A stretch of 64,000 bases of DNA from Scylla paramamosain (Eukaryota; Arthropoda; Malacostraca; Decapoda; Portunidae), in assembly GCF_035594125.1 (NCBI RefSeq), contig NC_087186.1:1524228-1588227 (forward strand), written 5' to 3'. A program made the position numbers and the translations under genes. The notes below the pieces were generated by a model. The model was not told the DNA's origin. It was given only the letters and a program-made list of their open reading frames with translations, and made no database searches. Below, piece by piece: positions 48,774-58,550 of the stretch (positions are counted from its first letter, which is position 1; the number at the start of each line of letters is the position of its first letter).

Positions 48774-49713
48774 ATGGCTGTAGATGAGTGTAAGATGTGC
48801 AAGGAGAGTGTGACGATCAGATGTAGTGGCGTGGAGTGTGGTGTGATTTATGGTTCCACACAGCCTGTGCGGGGCTCAAAGCCTCCATCAAGACGCTGAA
48901 CCACAAAAACATGTCTGGAGACGGCGAAGGAGAAGCTGAAGACCAGGAAAGAAAACATGGTAGCCAAGGAAATATAATTATAAGACGGCGACAGTGACCA
49001 GCATAAAGGACACGCAGACGAAGGATGCCAAAAATAGGGATACACAGACTGTGAACATCCGACAAGACCTAGAAGACAAGGGCATGCAAACAAAGGAGAA
49101 AGACCAGCAACCACAAAGAGGGCCAACGATGAAGAAAATGATCCAGAGGAAGTCCCCACTCTGCAGTGTTGGGAACAACATGGTCAGGAATGCAGGTTTC
49201 CACCGCAAAACCAAGATGAGCGGGAGCTCACAGGAGTGTCTGCGGGGAGCCAAGATTCATGAAATAAAGAAGACAGTGAATGAGAAGACCCAGAAGTTTA
49301 AGAATGATCTGCTTGTGATCCAGGGCGGCGGTAACGACCTGGAGAGGACTGAAGCAGAAGAAACAGTGAGGGAGGGGGTGGAGGAAGTGAAAGCTGCTGA
49401 GGACAAGAAGCTGAGTGTGGCTGTGGTGGGAGTGATCAGACAGCCAAGAGAAGGAGACTGGTATGAGCGACTGAGAAGATGGACGAACTGCAAGATCCAG
49501 GAAGAAGTGCTGAGAATGAAGCTGGACTGGCTGAAGGGCAAGAAAGGCAATGTCAGTTTCATTGACCTGGATCTTACCCCGAGGGAGGGCATGAACTTCC
49601 TGCCGGACGGGGTGCACCTCAATGAAGTCGGCAACGAGAGGATGTGCAGGCAGCTGTGTGAAAGGATGTGTGCAAGGTCCACTGTGTGCATGGACTGCCT
49701 GAATGAGGGATAG
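48774..49713 (+). pseudogene. LINE ORF1: PHD-like finger + SGNH hydrolase-like domain
   Basis: The start MAVDECKMCKESVTIRCSGVE gives a PHD-like finger. A one-base shift near 48855 is needed to reach WFHTACAGLKASIK, and a further shift near 48990 to the long frame ending at 49713. That frame has a Lys/Gln/Thr-rich linker with repeated D-T-Q-T units, then the SGNH-like domain: 'SVGNNMVRNAG' (block I, where the catalytic Ser of GDSMVR appears replaced by Asn), 'LLVIQGGGNDLERTE' (Asn/Gly block) and 'FLPDGVHLNEVGNERM' (D-x-x-H block). PHD and esterase domains are known in ORF1 of CR1-like LINEs. The loss of Ser suggests the esterase is dead in this copy. Confidence 0.8.
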
Positions 49714-49758
49714 GAGTGCACTGGAGTAAGGAAGAGAAGACACCAAGCAGGCAAGATC

Positions 49759-52450
49759 ATGTATGAAACTTGGTTGTATGAATGTGAGAGGATGGGGCAA
49801 TGGCAAATTTGAAGATGTATGCAAGGAGTTGAATGAATGGAGGAATACCTGAGACACACCTGAGAAATATGGTGCAAATGGAAGGGGGTGAGTATGTGAT
49901 GGTAGGAAAGACACACAGTAAACAGGAGAAGTTAGGAAGAGACAGCCTTGCTCCACAGAAAGATGAGGCGCCTGAAAGTAGAAGAGCTTGATGTAGGAGA
50001 TACTGCAGAGGGTGAGGATGTGTTAGCTGCCTGAGTGGAGTGTAGGGATGAGTGTGATAGACCTGAGAGGGTAGTTGTAGTTGTAGTGTACATAACGGTG
50101 AAAGGTGAGAGAACAGTTATGAAGAATAGCACAAAGTACTGTATATTGAAGAAGATTGCAAAAGATCATGCTGGAGAGAGATTATTATGGGAGACATGAA
50201 TGCACACATAGGTATTTTAGGTGAACAAATGAATAGGGACAGTGAGATGCTTGATGAGTTTGTGAATGAGATGGACCTAGAAAACCTGAATGAGATCCTG
50301 GCAGAAGGATGAGTGACTTTGTGTGCTAGGAACCAGGAGTCTGTAATTAACTGTATGATAGTGAATGGGAGAATGAATGAGATTCTGCACCGCATGTGGA
50401 TAGATGAAGATGGAATGACTGACATTGCCTCGGACCATAACATGCTGGTACTAGAATGTAAGTTGAATGGAAGGGACAAAATAAATGGCAAGGCTAAGAG
50501 GAGAAAGTGGAGACTGAGAGATGTAAGATGGGAGAATTTCCAGGTAGACTTGAGTGAGAGAAACTGGGATGATGAAAACTTGAATGGTGTGGATGAAATG
50601 AATGATAGGTTTGTGAAGAATGTGAGAAATGCAGCAGACAGCCAGATAGGATATGTAAGAACAAGTACCAAGAAGCGTGCATGTAAGCCATGGTGGAGTG
50701 ACAAAATTAGGAACGCTAGAAAGGAAAGAAAGAGACTAAATATGGTATGCAGGCAGTGGAGAAAGAGGAAGCATGAGAGTGAGGAGGCCGAGAGTGAATA
50801 CCAAAATGCATGGACAGTGTATGTGGGTCAGCAGCAAGTGAGAGCTAAAGATAATGAATGATAAAGCTAAGTGTGAGAGACGTGTGATTCAGTTCCTAAG
50901 AGAGAAAGGTGTTGAGGGTGGCTGGGAATGGTACAGATTCCTGAGGGTCAAGGGAATGCCTGACAGTGAGAATGTGGAGAGTCTGAAGGTGAATGGAGCA
51001 GTGGTGACAGATAGGGAAGAAATGAGAAGGGCAATGAAAGAGTTCTGAGAAGAGATTGGAGGTGTAGGTGATGTACTTGATGTGACAGAAGGGTGTGTGA
51101 CACTAGAGAGGAAGGACGCAGATGACTTGAATGTAAGAATCAGCAGGGAGGAAGTGGAGAAATGTGTGAATAGGCAGAAGAATGGGAAGGCAGCAGGGCC
51201 AGATGAAATACCTTATAAGATGTACAAAAATGGAGGGGAAGTTGTGACTGATAGAATGACTGAGTTATTTAACCAGGTGTGGGAGAAGGAGAGAGTGCCG
51301 AGAATGTGGAATGAATACAGGTGACTCTGCTGCATAAGAGAGGATACAAGAGTAAAAATGAGTTGAAAAATTACAGGCCGATTGCATTAGTGAACACAGT
51401 AGGTAAAGTTTTCAATGTAATGAGATTGTGTAAGTGGATTGAGAGAGCTGGAGTATTAGGTGAGGAACAGAAAGGGTTTTGTGTGGACAGAAGAGCAGAA
51501 GATAACATGTCTGTAGTGAATGAAATTATTGAAAGAAAGAAGGATGGTAGTAAACTGTACTTAGGTTTCCTAGACATAGAGAAAGCTTATGATAGAGTGG
51601 ATAGAGAAATACTAGGCTGAGTCTTAGAAAAGATTGGGTTGAGTGCAAAGATAGTTAACATAGTGCAAAGTATATATGTAGACACAAGAGCTAGATATAG
51701 ACTAGGAAATATAGAAATAGACTGGATAAAGAGTGAGAGAGGAGTTAGGCAAGGCTGTATTTTATCACCAACCCTTGTTAGTTTGTATACAGAGGAATTA
51801 GCAGCCAGAATGAGAATAATGAATATGGGAGTTAGTGTGGGGAATGATAAGATATGTGTGCTTTTTTATGCAGATGATTATGGTTATGCGTGAATTGGCA
51901 GATGAGCTTCAAAGTTTGTTTGATGTTGTAGATGGGTATGGAAGGGACTTTGGTGTGAGATTTAGTAGCGAGAAAAGCAAGTTCATGATTGTGAATAGGT
52001 CAGAGGATGAGAGAAATTCAGTGTGGAGACTGGGAGGAAATGTGTTGCAACAGACAGATGAACATAAGTACGTGGGAATATGGATGAGTCTGAATGCCTG
52101 TGTGAAGGGAAAGAATGAAAAGATAAGCATGGTGAACCAGTGGGTGGGTCATCTAGGAAGTGCAGGAAGGATGAGAGTGAGTAAGCATGAAGTGCTGCGA
52201 GAAGCTTGGAAGAGCATGGCTGTTCCGAGCATTATGTATGGTATGGATGTGATTGTGTGGAATGAGAATGAAATAGAAAAGTTAGAAGTAGGACAGAATA
52301 GAGTAGCAAGGATGGCACTTACTGCTTGGTATTGCTGATGGGTATAGATGGTATTGCTGCTGGGGCTGTGTGGGGAGATGAATAAAAGGATGATTGAGGC
52401 GGTTAAAGAGTTCCTGGAGAAAATGTGGCATGCTAGATGTAGTGGTGTGA
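49759..52450 (+). pseudogene. LINE ORF2: endonuclease + reverse transcriptase, multiple frameshifts
   Basis: The start MKLGCMNVRGWGNGKFEDV (49759 on) is typical of the endonuclease N-terminus. The middle of that domain is badly broken (stops to about 50310), then 'DIASDHNMLVLE' supplies the catalytic SDH block (50425-50460). The RT region has GKAAGPDEIPYKMY (51187), NYRPIALVNTVGKVF (51372), EEQKGF (51461), 'LGFLDIEKAYDRVDRE' (51562-51609), 'GVRQGCILSPTLVSLY' (51740) and 'LFYADDYG' (51862-51885), so the catalytic Asps are kept. Frameshifts occur after MWNEYR (51324), near 51620 and just after YADD. The C-terminal part runs to about 52340. Confidence 0.85.
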
Positions 52451-52868
52451 TAGATGCTGCATGACTGTATGCCATTTTCTGTTGTTTTTCTTTTTTTTTC
52501 CTTACAGATGCAAAGGCCTGGCTTGGGAGGAATCCTGATCCTCATGTAAGATCAAGATCAAGATAATTTATCACAGGTAGTCATGATAAAAATCGTTCCA
52601 GCGATAAAATTGACCCAGACCCCAATTGTTCATATACTCGTACTATAGAGGTATACAGTGTGTAACATGAGTTTCTGCAAATACTGAAAGAGGTGAAAGA
52701 ATGTGTAATTCAAAGTAGAAAATGTTCTATACACATATGCATTTTAAGGCTTTATTTACCCATCAGAGGAAGTGAAAATGGATGGGACTCTGTAGGAGTC
52801 TGTAATGTCCCAAGTGCGGTACGATATGTTGGCGTATATATATACAGGCGCCATGGGAACCAGGAGCC

Positions 52869-54581
52869 CTACAGTAATCCTACACAGTTCTGGCACATGG
52901 TGTACAGGCTGAGGGGATGCCAGCGGGAAAGATTCGAGTACCTCCTAGTGAACGGGGATCGCATCACAAACCCAGAACAAGTCACCAGCATCTTCAAGAC
53001 ACACTGGCACAATACTTTCCAATCACACCCTCTCCCACTCCACGAGCCCAGTATTGCCCACATAAACAACATCATCGATCGTGCACGCCACAACCTAGCA
53101 AACACGATTCCACATAACACTATACAAAAAATACGCCTCAACCCCCAACACCCTCTCACCACACCTATTGAGGAGGAGGATGTCGCCAGGTTGCTCAGGC
53201 ATACTCCGCGGCGAGCCCCTGGCCCCTCAGGAGTCACCTGGCCCATGGTGCGGAACCTTCCCCAAGAAACTATATCCAGCCTGACGGAGATTTTCAACGC
53301 CTGCCTTGCCTCTGGATACTTTCCTAAGGCATTCAAAATTTCAAACATCACCCTCATTGCTAAGCCCGTAAAAACTCCCACTTACCAGAAAACTATCGCC
53401 CCATTAGCCTCCTTGAAATTCTCGGAAAAACCTTTGAACGCCTCATCAATTTAAGATTGAGAGCGTTCCTCGAAGGTAACGAGCTGCTGGCACCACAGCA
53501 GTTCGGCTTCCGGAGGAACGCCTCAACCGAGGACGCTCTAAATAGCAGAGTTGCATACTTAAATTTCAATAAGCCCTATTTCAGAGCAGCCCTTGTGACA
53601 AAAGATGTCAAAAAAGCATTTGACACTGTTTGGCACGCAGGCTTAAAACACAAAATTTGCAACAACTTCAACCTACCCCCCCTAACGCAACGCATACTAT
53701 GTAGTTTTCTGGTAGAGAGACGGACAAGAATCTGTCATCAGGGCACCTTTTCAACAACCTTTTCCTCTCAGGCTGGAGTCCCACAAGGCTCTGTACTCTC
53801 CCCCACCCTTTTCAACATGTATACAGCTGACATGCCCCCTCCAGTTCATAATGATTCATTAACCATTCAATACGCGGACGATGTAACGCAATTGGCTCGA
53901 GCCAGGTCGTTAGATCTCCTCACAGACAAAATTCAATGGGAACTGACGGCGACTAGCCTATGGGAGATGAAATGGCGAATCCTCTCCCATCCCGAAAAAT
54001 CTAAAGTCACCTACTTTAACATAAAAAAAAGTCAGCCTTGCCAAATCTCATTGAACAACATTGTTCCACACCCCAACCCAATCCCCATCAGTAACAACAA
54101 CAAAGTGCTTGGCCTCACCATCGACAAGCACCTCAAATTCAACATACATATAAACCAAAAAGCTGCTTTAGCTGCTGTGGCCTTGAGCAACCTCGAAAGA
54201 TTTCGCGACAGCAACACGAAAACAAAACTACACCTCTTCAAAGCTTTTATTCTCCCCCTTTTAACCTATTGCCCTCTTGCACTCTCTCTTTCCGCTCCCA
54301 CTAACCTCTCAAAACTTCAGAGAGTCCAGAGTCGAGCAATTCGTTTCGCCCTTGGAACGAAATGGTTCGATTTTCGGTCCTCTCTCTCTACTCATGAGGA
54401 GTCCAACATCCCTCCTCTTAACATAACACACTGCAACAGACTCGACAAACAGCTAACCTCCTTCTCTGACAGACACACAAACACATACAATTTCATAACC
54501 AACCTTCCTCCAGCTTTCCGTCACCTCCCCCACTGCAACCTCCTTGACCCTCCCACTGTGCCTCATGACCCCATTTTCTAA
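52869..54581 (+). pseudogene. Jockey-like reverse transcriptase, 5'-truncated, one frameshift
   Basis: The frame opens at the truncation point with NPTQFWHMVYRLRG and the domain linking endonuclease and RT. RT blocks are RRAPGPSGVTWPMV (53212), a one-base frameshift near 53385 inside the NYRPI block, then 'PQQFGFRRNASTEDAL' (53497), 'VTKDVKKAFDTVWHAGL' (53596), 'QAGVPQGSVLSPTLFNMYT' (53770) and 'IQYADDVTQLARA' (53866-53905). The C-terminal region ends at a stop at 54579-54581. Catalytic Asps are intact. The endonuclease is lost by 5' truncation. Confidence 0.9.
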
Positions 54582-54611
54582 ATAACGGACTCCTTCACTC
54601 TCTCTCTTTCA

Positions 54612-54615
<4 letters not shown>

Positions 54616-54668
<53 letters not shown>
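54616..54668. repeat. (CT)n microsatellite in the LINE 3' UTR
   Basis: About 50 bp of CT repeat just after the RT stop. Confidence 0.97.
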
Positions 54669-54675
<7 letters not shown>

Positions 54676-54735
54676 AATCTTCTCTACTACTCAAGGTGTC
54701 TGAGTGGAATCATCGTCGCACTCTCGTTCACGTGG

Positions 54736-55075
54736 GGCGAGCCCGTGTGCCTACACCTAGTGGTTTTTTCATATTTTTTGTCTTATGGCTTTGTATTAAT
54801 TTTTTGTTTATTTTATGCATTATTTTTCTGTCTGGCAGCCTAGGTCCCAAGGAGGCACCGGACCGCTCCCGGGAAAGGGATGCGACAAAACACAAAGCCA
54901 TTAACATTCCATGCCTCTGACTGAAGGAGTGGGCTCGCGTGCCAACACCTAGTGGTTTTTTTTATATATTTTTTCTTATGGTTTTTTATTCATATTTTTG
55001 TTTTTTATGCATTATTTTTCCGTCTCGCAGCCTAGGTTCTCAAGGGGACACCGGACCACTTTCAGATGAAAGAGG
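54736..55075 (+). repeat. Diverged ~190-bp tandem duplication in the LINE 3' UTR
   Basis: Two consecutive copies at about 54736-54880 and 54925-55075 share ACACCTAGTGGTTTTTT, TTATGCATTATTTTTC and GCAGCCTAGGT...CACCGGACC blocks. Confidence 0.85.
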
Positions 55076-56150
55076 ATAGCACGAACCGCACTTCTCCCAC
55101 TGACGTCACGGCAATGGGGCCCCCGGCCGTTGGCATGACGTATCCGGTAGTGGTACCCCTCGTGGCAGTTATGGAGCGGCCAGCACTGATGGTGGGGATA
55201 GCAACCACACTATTCAGTGGAAGCCACTTCACCCGCCCCCCACAGAGGTAGTTTAGTGCGGCTAGAGCTGGGTAGTAAGGTAGTCAAGAGATGGTGGGGC
55301 GGGGCCCTGGAAGCATCCATGCAGGAATCTCCATTCACCCCCCATCACCGGCGACTTCCCGCGTGAGAACAGATGGTGATGGATTTGACCCCTCGCTGCG
55401 GTGAGGGAGCCTTTCGAGCCTCTGTTAATGCACATCCTACCATCACGTCAATCATTATCACAAACCATCTTCATCCCCACCATGCACATAACACCACGAC
55501 ATTTTTTATTTTTCTCTTTTCTTAGCAGGTCGGCCTTCTTGCAGGACGAGTCACAGGACACGAGCAGAAAGGAAAGACTCCGCTTTTTCACCCATCACAT
55601 TACATCATGCAATAAAGATCCCAGCCATCACCAAACCACTCTACTACTATCTGTGGTTCGGAACCCACATAAAACTGTAGGTCCCTTCGCTATACGGATG
55701 TACTTCTTCCTCTGTCCTTCTTTGAACCAATAAAAGCACAAAAAACACTTTTTACTCTGACTGTCCTTCACTCATCTTTCACATCCTGATGGTGCAAGCT
55801 CTGCATAGTCTAGCCCCGAAACTGTGCGTGGTTTGGCCCGGGTTTTTGGGTGCGTGGGCGGCGTCCGTGGCTGTGGCTGTGTTGGGCTTGGCTTGCTCGG
55901 TTGGAGGCGGACGCTCCTGCTTCCCCCCGATAAGGACCTTGTCTCTCTTGCCATTTTAACATAAAATATATCACGTAAAAAAAATTGTCGTCCTTCCTAA
56001 TAATAAAACAACAATTCAAATTGCGCCTGGGTTAAGCCCCAGTGACTATTTCTCCTACTACAATTCCCTTTTTATCACCACCTATTCTTCCCACTATCCC
56101 CACTTCCCCCTCCCCATCTTTTCTCTCTTTGTTATGTTATGTTATGTTAT
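55076..56150. other. Remaining LINE 3' UTR, non-coding
   Basis: No protein similarity was recognised. It ends in the GTTAT pentamer tail. Confidence 0.6.
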
Positions 56151-56166
56151 AACCAGGAGTCAGTCC

Positions 56167-56288
56167 AACGTGGACTGCCCACACACTGTTAATTCTTACT
56201 ATACTTCAATATTTCTCACTATATCCTTCTTCTATCCCCACTCTTACTTCGCTTCACCCCACTTTTCTAAAAAGAAAGAAGAAGAAGA
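56167..56288 (+). mobile_element. Short retrotransposed fragment (122 bp) with (GAA)n tail
   Basis: It is flanked by 12-bp duplications AGGAGTCAGTCC at 56155-56166 and 56289-56300, and ends in AAAAAGAAAGAAGAAGAAG. The pattern is that of a severely 5'-truncated LINE or a SINE inserted by target priming into LTR sequence directly after the first insertion. Source family unknown. Confidence 0.82.
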
Positions 56289-56397
56289 AGGAGTCAGTCC
56301 GGACCTCTCTCTCTGTCACGGCGTGATTGTACTCCCTCGCTCCACAAATAAACACAACCAAGATTCTGGTGTCTCTGCTACCCTTCACACCCCAACA

Positions 56398-56415
56398 TGG
56401 CGCAGTATCGTTTAC
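56398..56415 (+). promoter_or_regulatory. Gypsy primer-binding site
   Basis: TGGCGCAGTATCG directly follows the LTR end. TGG at this place is the expected complement of a tRNA CCA end. The A of the gag start codon is the last LTR base. Confidence 0.8.
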
Positions 56416-56558
56416 ACTGGGGTGAGGCACCAGGATGCGTCGGAGGAAATCTAGGAATGGAGCAAGCATCCCTGGAAGAAGTAGTCACCGGCACACCGGC
56501 AAGAGACCACGTGGCGCTTCATCCGCCATTACCAAGCCCTCCCGCCACAGCTACCAGG

Positions 56559-57845
56559 CAGTGTTGCCAACCTCTACAGACGTCGCCCCACACACGTACT
56601 GAAATTATCCTACATTTGCCTTCATTACCCTACGATTGAGGATGAAAAAAACAAATTGTCATAATACTGGCAGGTATTTATTTATATGATGACCGTATGG
56701 TATATAACAATTATGACAAAAGTAATTTCATGACCAATTTTGACTCATACCAGAAACAGAAGAAACCACTTTCACATTTCCTTAAGGTTATAGAAATCAA
56801 CACATAAAAATGATTCAATGACTGTTTTTAACCCATACCAGACACCAAAGAAACTACTTATTCCTTTTCTTAACAAAACAAAAGGGTTTTATTGAGATCT
56901 ACATATCTTTGAATGCATACATCGATGCATTATGTAGATTGTAGTGTTCAGCACTAATTGGCTTATTTCTGCAATCTTCATTCTTTGCTACCATGCTTGA
57001 TTTTGTTACTAGAATAGCATTCAGTAGTTCTGGCCCCATTTTATTTCTTTTCTTCGTTTTAGTGTCAGTGAGTATTGAAAAAAATTCTTTCAGTCTCAGC
57101 ATTAGAGTGAGGTAAGATTAGAATCAACTTAGCCAAACATACCAAATTTTTAAACACTGATTCCTCATCTACATCCTTCACACCAGACAAGAAAACCCAA
57201 AACTCACCATCTGTTTTCTTCTTCAGCTCTGTTATTTCTTCTTCATTAAAATAAACTGGTAATTTTCTCCATTCTTCATCAACATCATTATTTTGATCTA
57301 ATAAATGACTATATTTCTGTTTGAGAAGACTAAGAGAGGGAAGCCTACGTCTACTTTGCAAATCTAGTGCTACTGATGGTTGAACAAATTCTACTTCATG
57401 AAAGAAAGGGTCATCTAATGGCAACCTTTTTTTTTTATCTCCTCTAGAGCTGACTTATAAAAAGACAAACATCTGGTTCTGAAATCAGTTACATGATCAA
57501 CTTTAAGGTTTTCTTGTTTGAGTATATCTTCACACTTTATTCCTAGGAAGACTTCAGATACTGGGAGGAGATAATCCAAATTCAGAGGCTCCCGGGCATT
57601 ACATATCTCCCGGGCATTACATAACTATGGGAATAGACAATAAAAAAAGTATATTTTCTTAGTATAATTCCTATTCATTTACATAATATACCTTTTTCTG
57701 CAAAATACCTACCACGCATATCAAAAAGTTCTAATTACCCTACGTTTTGCTCAGATTCTGTAAAATTACCCTACCGCCCTACAGACCAGATTTGAGGCTA
57801 AATTACCCTACGCGTAGGGTAATTACCCTACGGTTGGCAACACTG
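56559..57845 (-). mobile_element. hAT element, 1,287 bp, internally deleted, in gypsy gag
   Basis: It has 14-bp perfect terminal inverted repeats CAGTGTTGCCAACC and 8-bp target duplications CTACCAGG at 56551-56558 and 57846-57853. Subterminal copies of an AATTACCCTACG motif occur on both sides (near 56622-56635 and 57732-57832). Only the C-terminal part of a transposase remains inside, on the minus strand, so it is non-autonomous. Confidence 0.95.
56899..57424 (-). pseudogene. hAT transposase C-terminal (dimerisation) fragment
   Basis: The minus strand reads 'LAKLILILPHSNAETERIFF' (near 57080-57140), the LPxSNAxxERxFS block of the hATC dimerisation domain. After a frameshift comes 'TKTKKRNKMGPELLNAILVTKSSM' (near 57000-57060), the family's R-N-x-M-x-x-x-x-L-x-A-I-L block. 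The catalytic RNase H-like core and BED finger are absent. Confidence 0.88.
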
Positions 57846-58550
57846 CTACCAGGTCAGGGTCCTTCAACACACCCCTCGCCCCACCAGCATCTACACGACC
57901 GCCTAGCGCACAAGCAACTTCACCATCACATCGTCCGCAGGCTCCCCCGTCGGGTCCTGGAACTTCAACTCAAGGCATGTCACCGGCGGCGTTCGAGGCA
58001 TGGGCCGTTAGCGTCGAAGACTACGGCCTAATCTGCGGGTGGTTCCCGCCCCTCGCCGCCCCATACGTGCGTCTCCTGTGCGACGGCAGTCTCCAGCAGC
58101 GCATTGACGCACGCTTCGACAAGCAGGACTTCCGGCAGCTCTCAACCAGTGCAGCGGTAGAGTTGGTGAGAAGTGTGGTGGTCGGACGGCGGTGCGAGGT
58201 AGGTGCATGGTCCGATCTCTTTCAGTACTCCCAGGAGCCGGGAGATAGTGTCGACGCATACGTGTCGAGGTGCCGTGCCTTGGTAGCCGAGTGCAATTTT
58301 CACTGCCCAAAGTGTGATGACTCACTGACCGAGTACATCATGAGCAGAAAAGTGGTCATGGGGCTCAGTGATCGCAACATGAAAGCTGAGGTGTTACGGT
58401 GCTTCCCTCCTCTGGCATCCGAGAGTGATGTAGTGAATCAGTGCGAGATCATAGAGGTCGCAGACAAAGTGGCGGGGCGGCGGGTCACAGGGAACGTGGC
58501 AGCCCTGGCGGACGCAGGAGCGTCCACCCCCCCACCCACCGCAACCCTGT

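Larger units (their letters stand above)
48774..52560 (+). mobile_element. LINE E relative, plus strand, nearly full-length but broken
   Basis: It has ORF1 (PHD-like finger then SGNH hydrolase-like domain, 48774-49713) and ORF2 (endonuclease, RT, C-terminal part, 49759 to about 52400). The 3' end has GATCAAGATCAAGAT-type repeats near 52548. Both ORFs carry frameshifts. Its domain architecture matches the minus-strand LINE E but the sequence is clearly diverged, so it is a related family. Confidence 0.85.
52867..56150 (+). mobile_element. 5'-truncated LINE (jockey-like) in the gypsy 5' LTR
   Basis: It is flanked by 9-bp duplications AACCAGGAG at 52858-52866 and 56151-56159. It carries an RT frame (52869-54581), a long 3' UTR with (CT)n, and a terminal (GTTAT)4 tail at 56131-56150. 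The tail and duplication indicate target-primed integration. Confidence 0.88.
52791..56397 (+). repeat. Gypsy 5' LTR, interrupted by two insertions
   Basis: The LTR parts are 52791-52866, 56160-56166 and 56301-56397, together about 180 bp, from TGTAGGAGTC to CCCCAACA. Apart from the length of the (TA)n run it differs from the 3' LTR at only a few bases. Here the TA run is only about 10 bp. AATAAA occurs near 56347. Confidence 0.9.

Noticed and set aside
49228..49956. Long minus-strand frames over the LINE ORF1
   Set aside because: They are antisense of the SGNH-like domain, which has the recognisable motifs on the plus strand.
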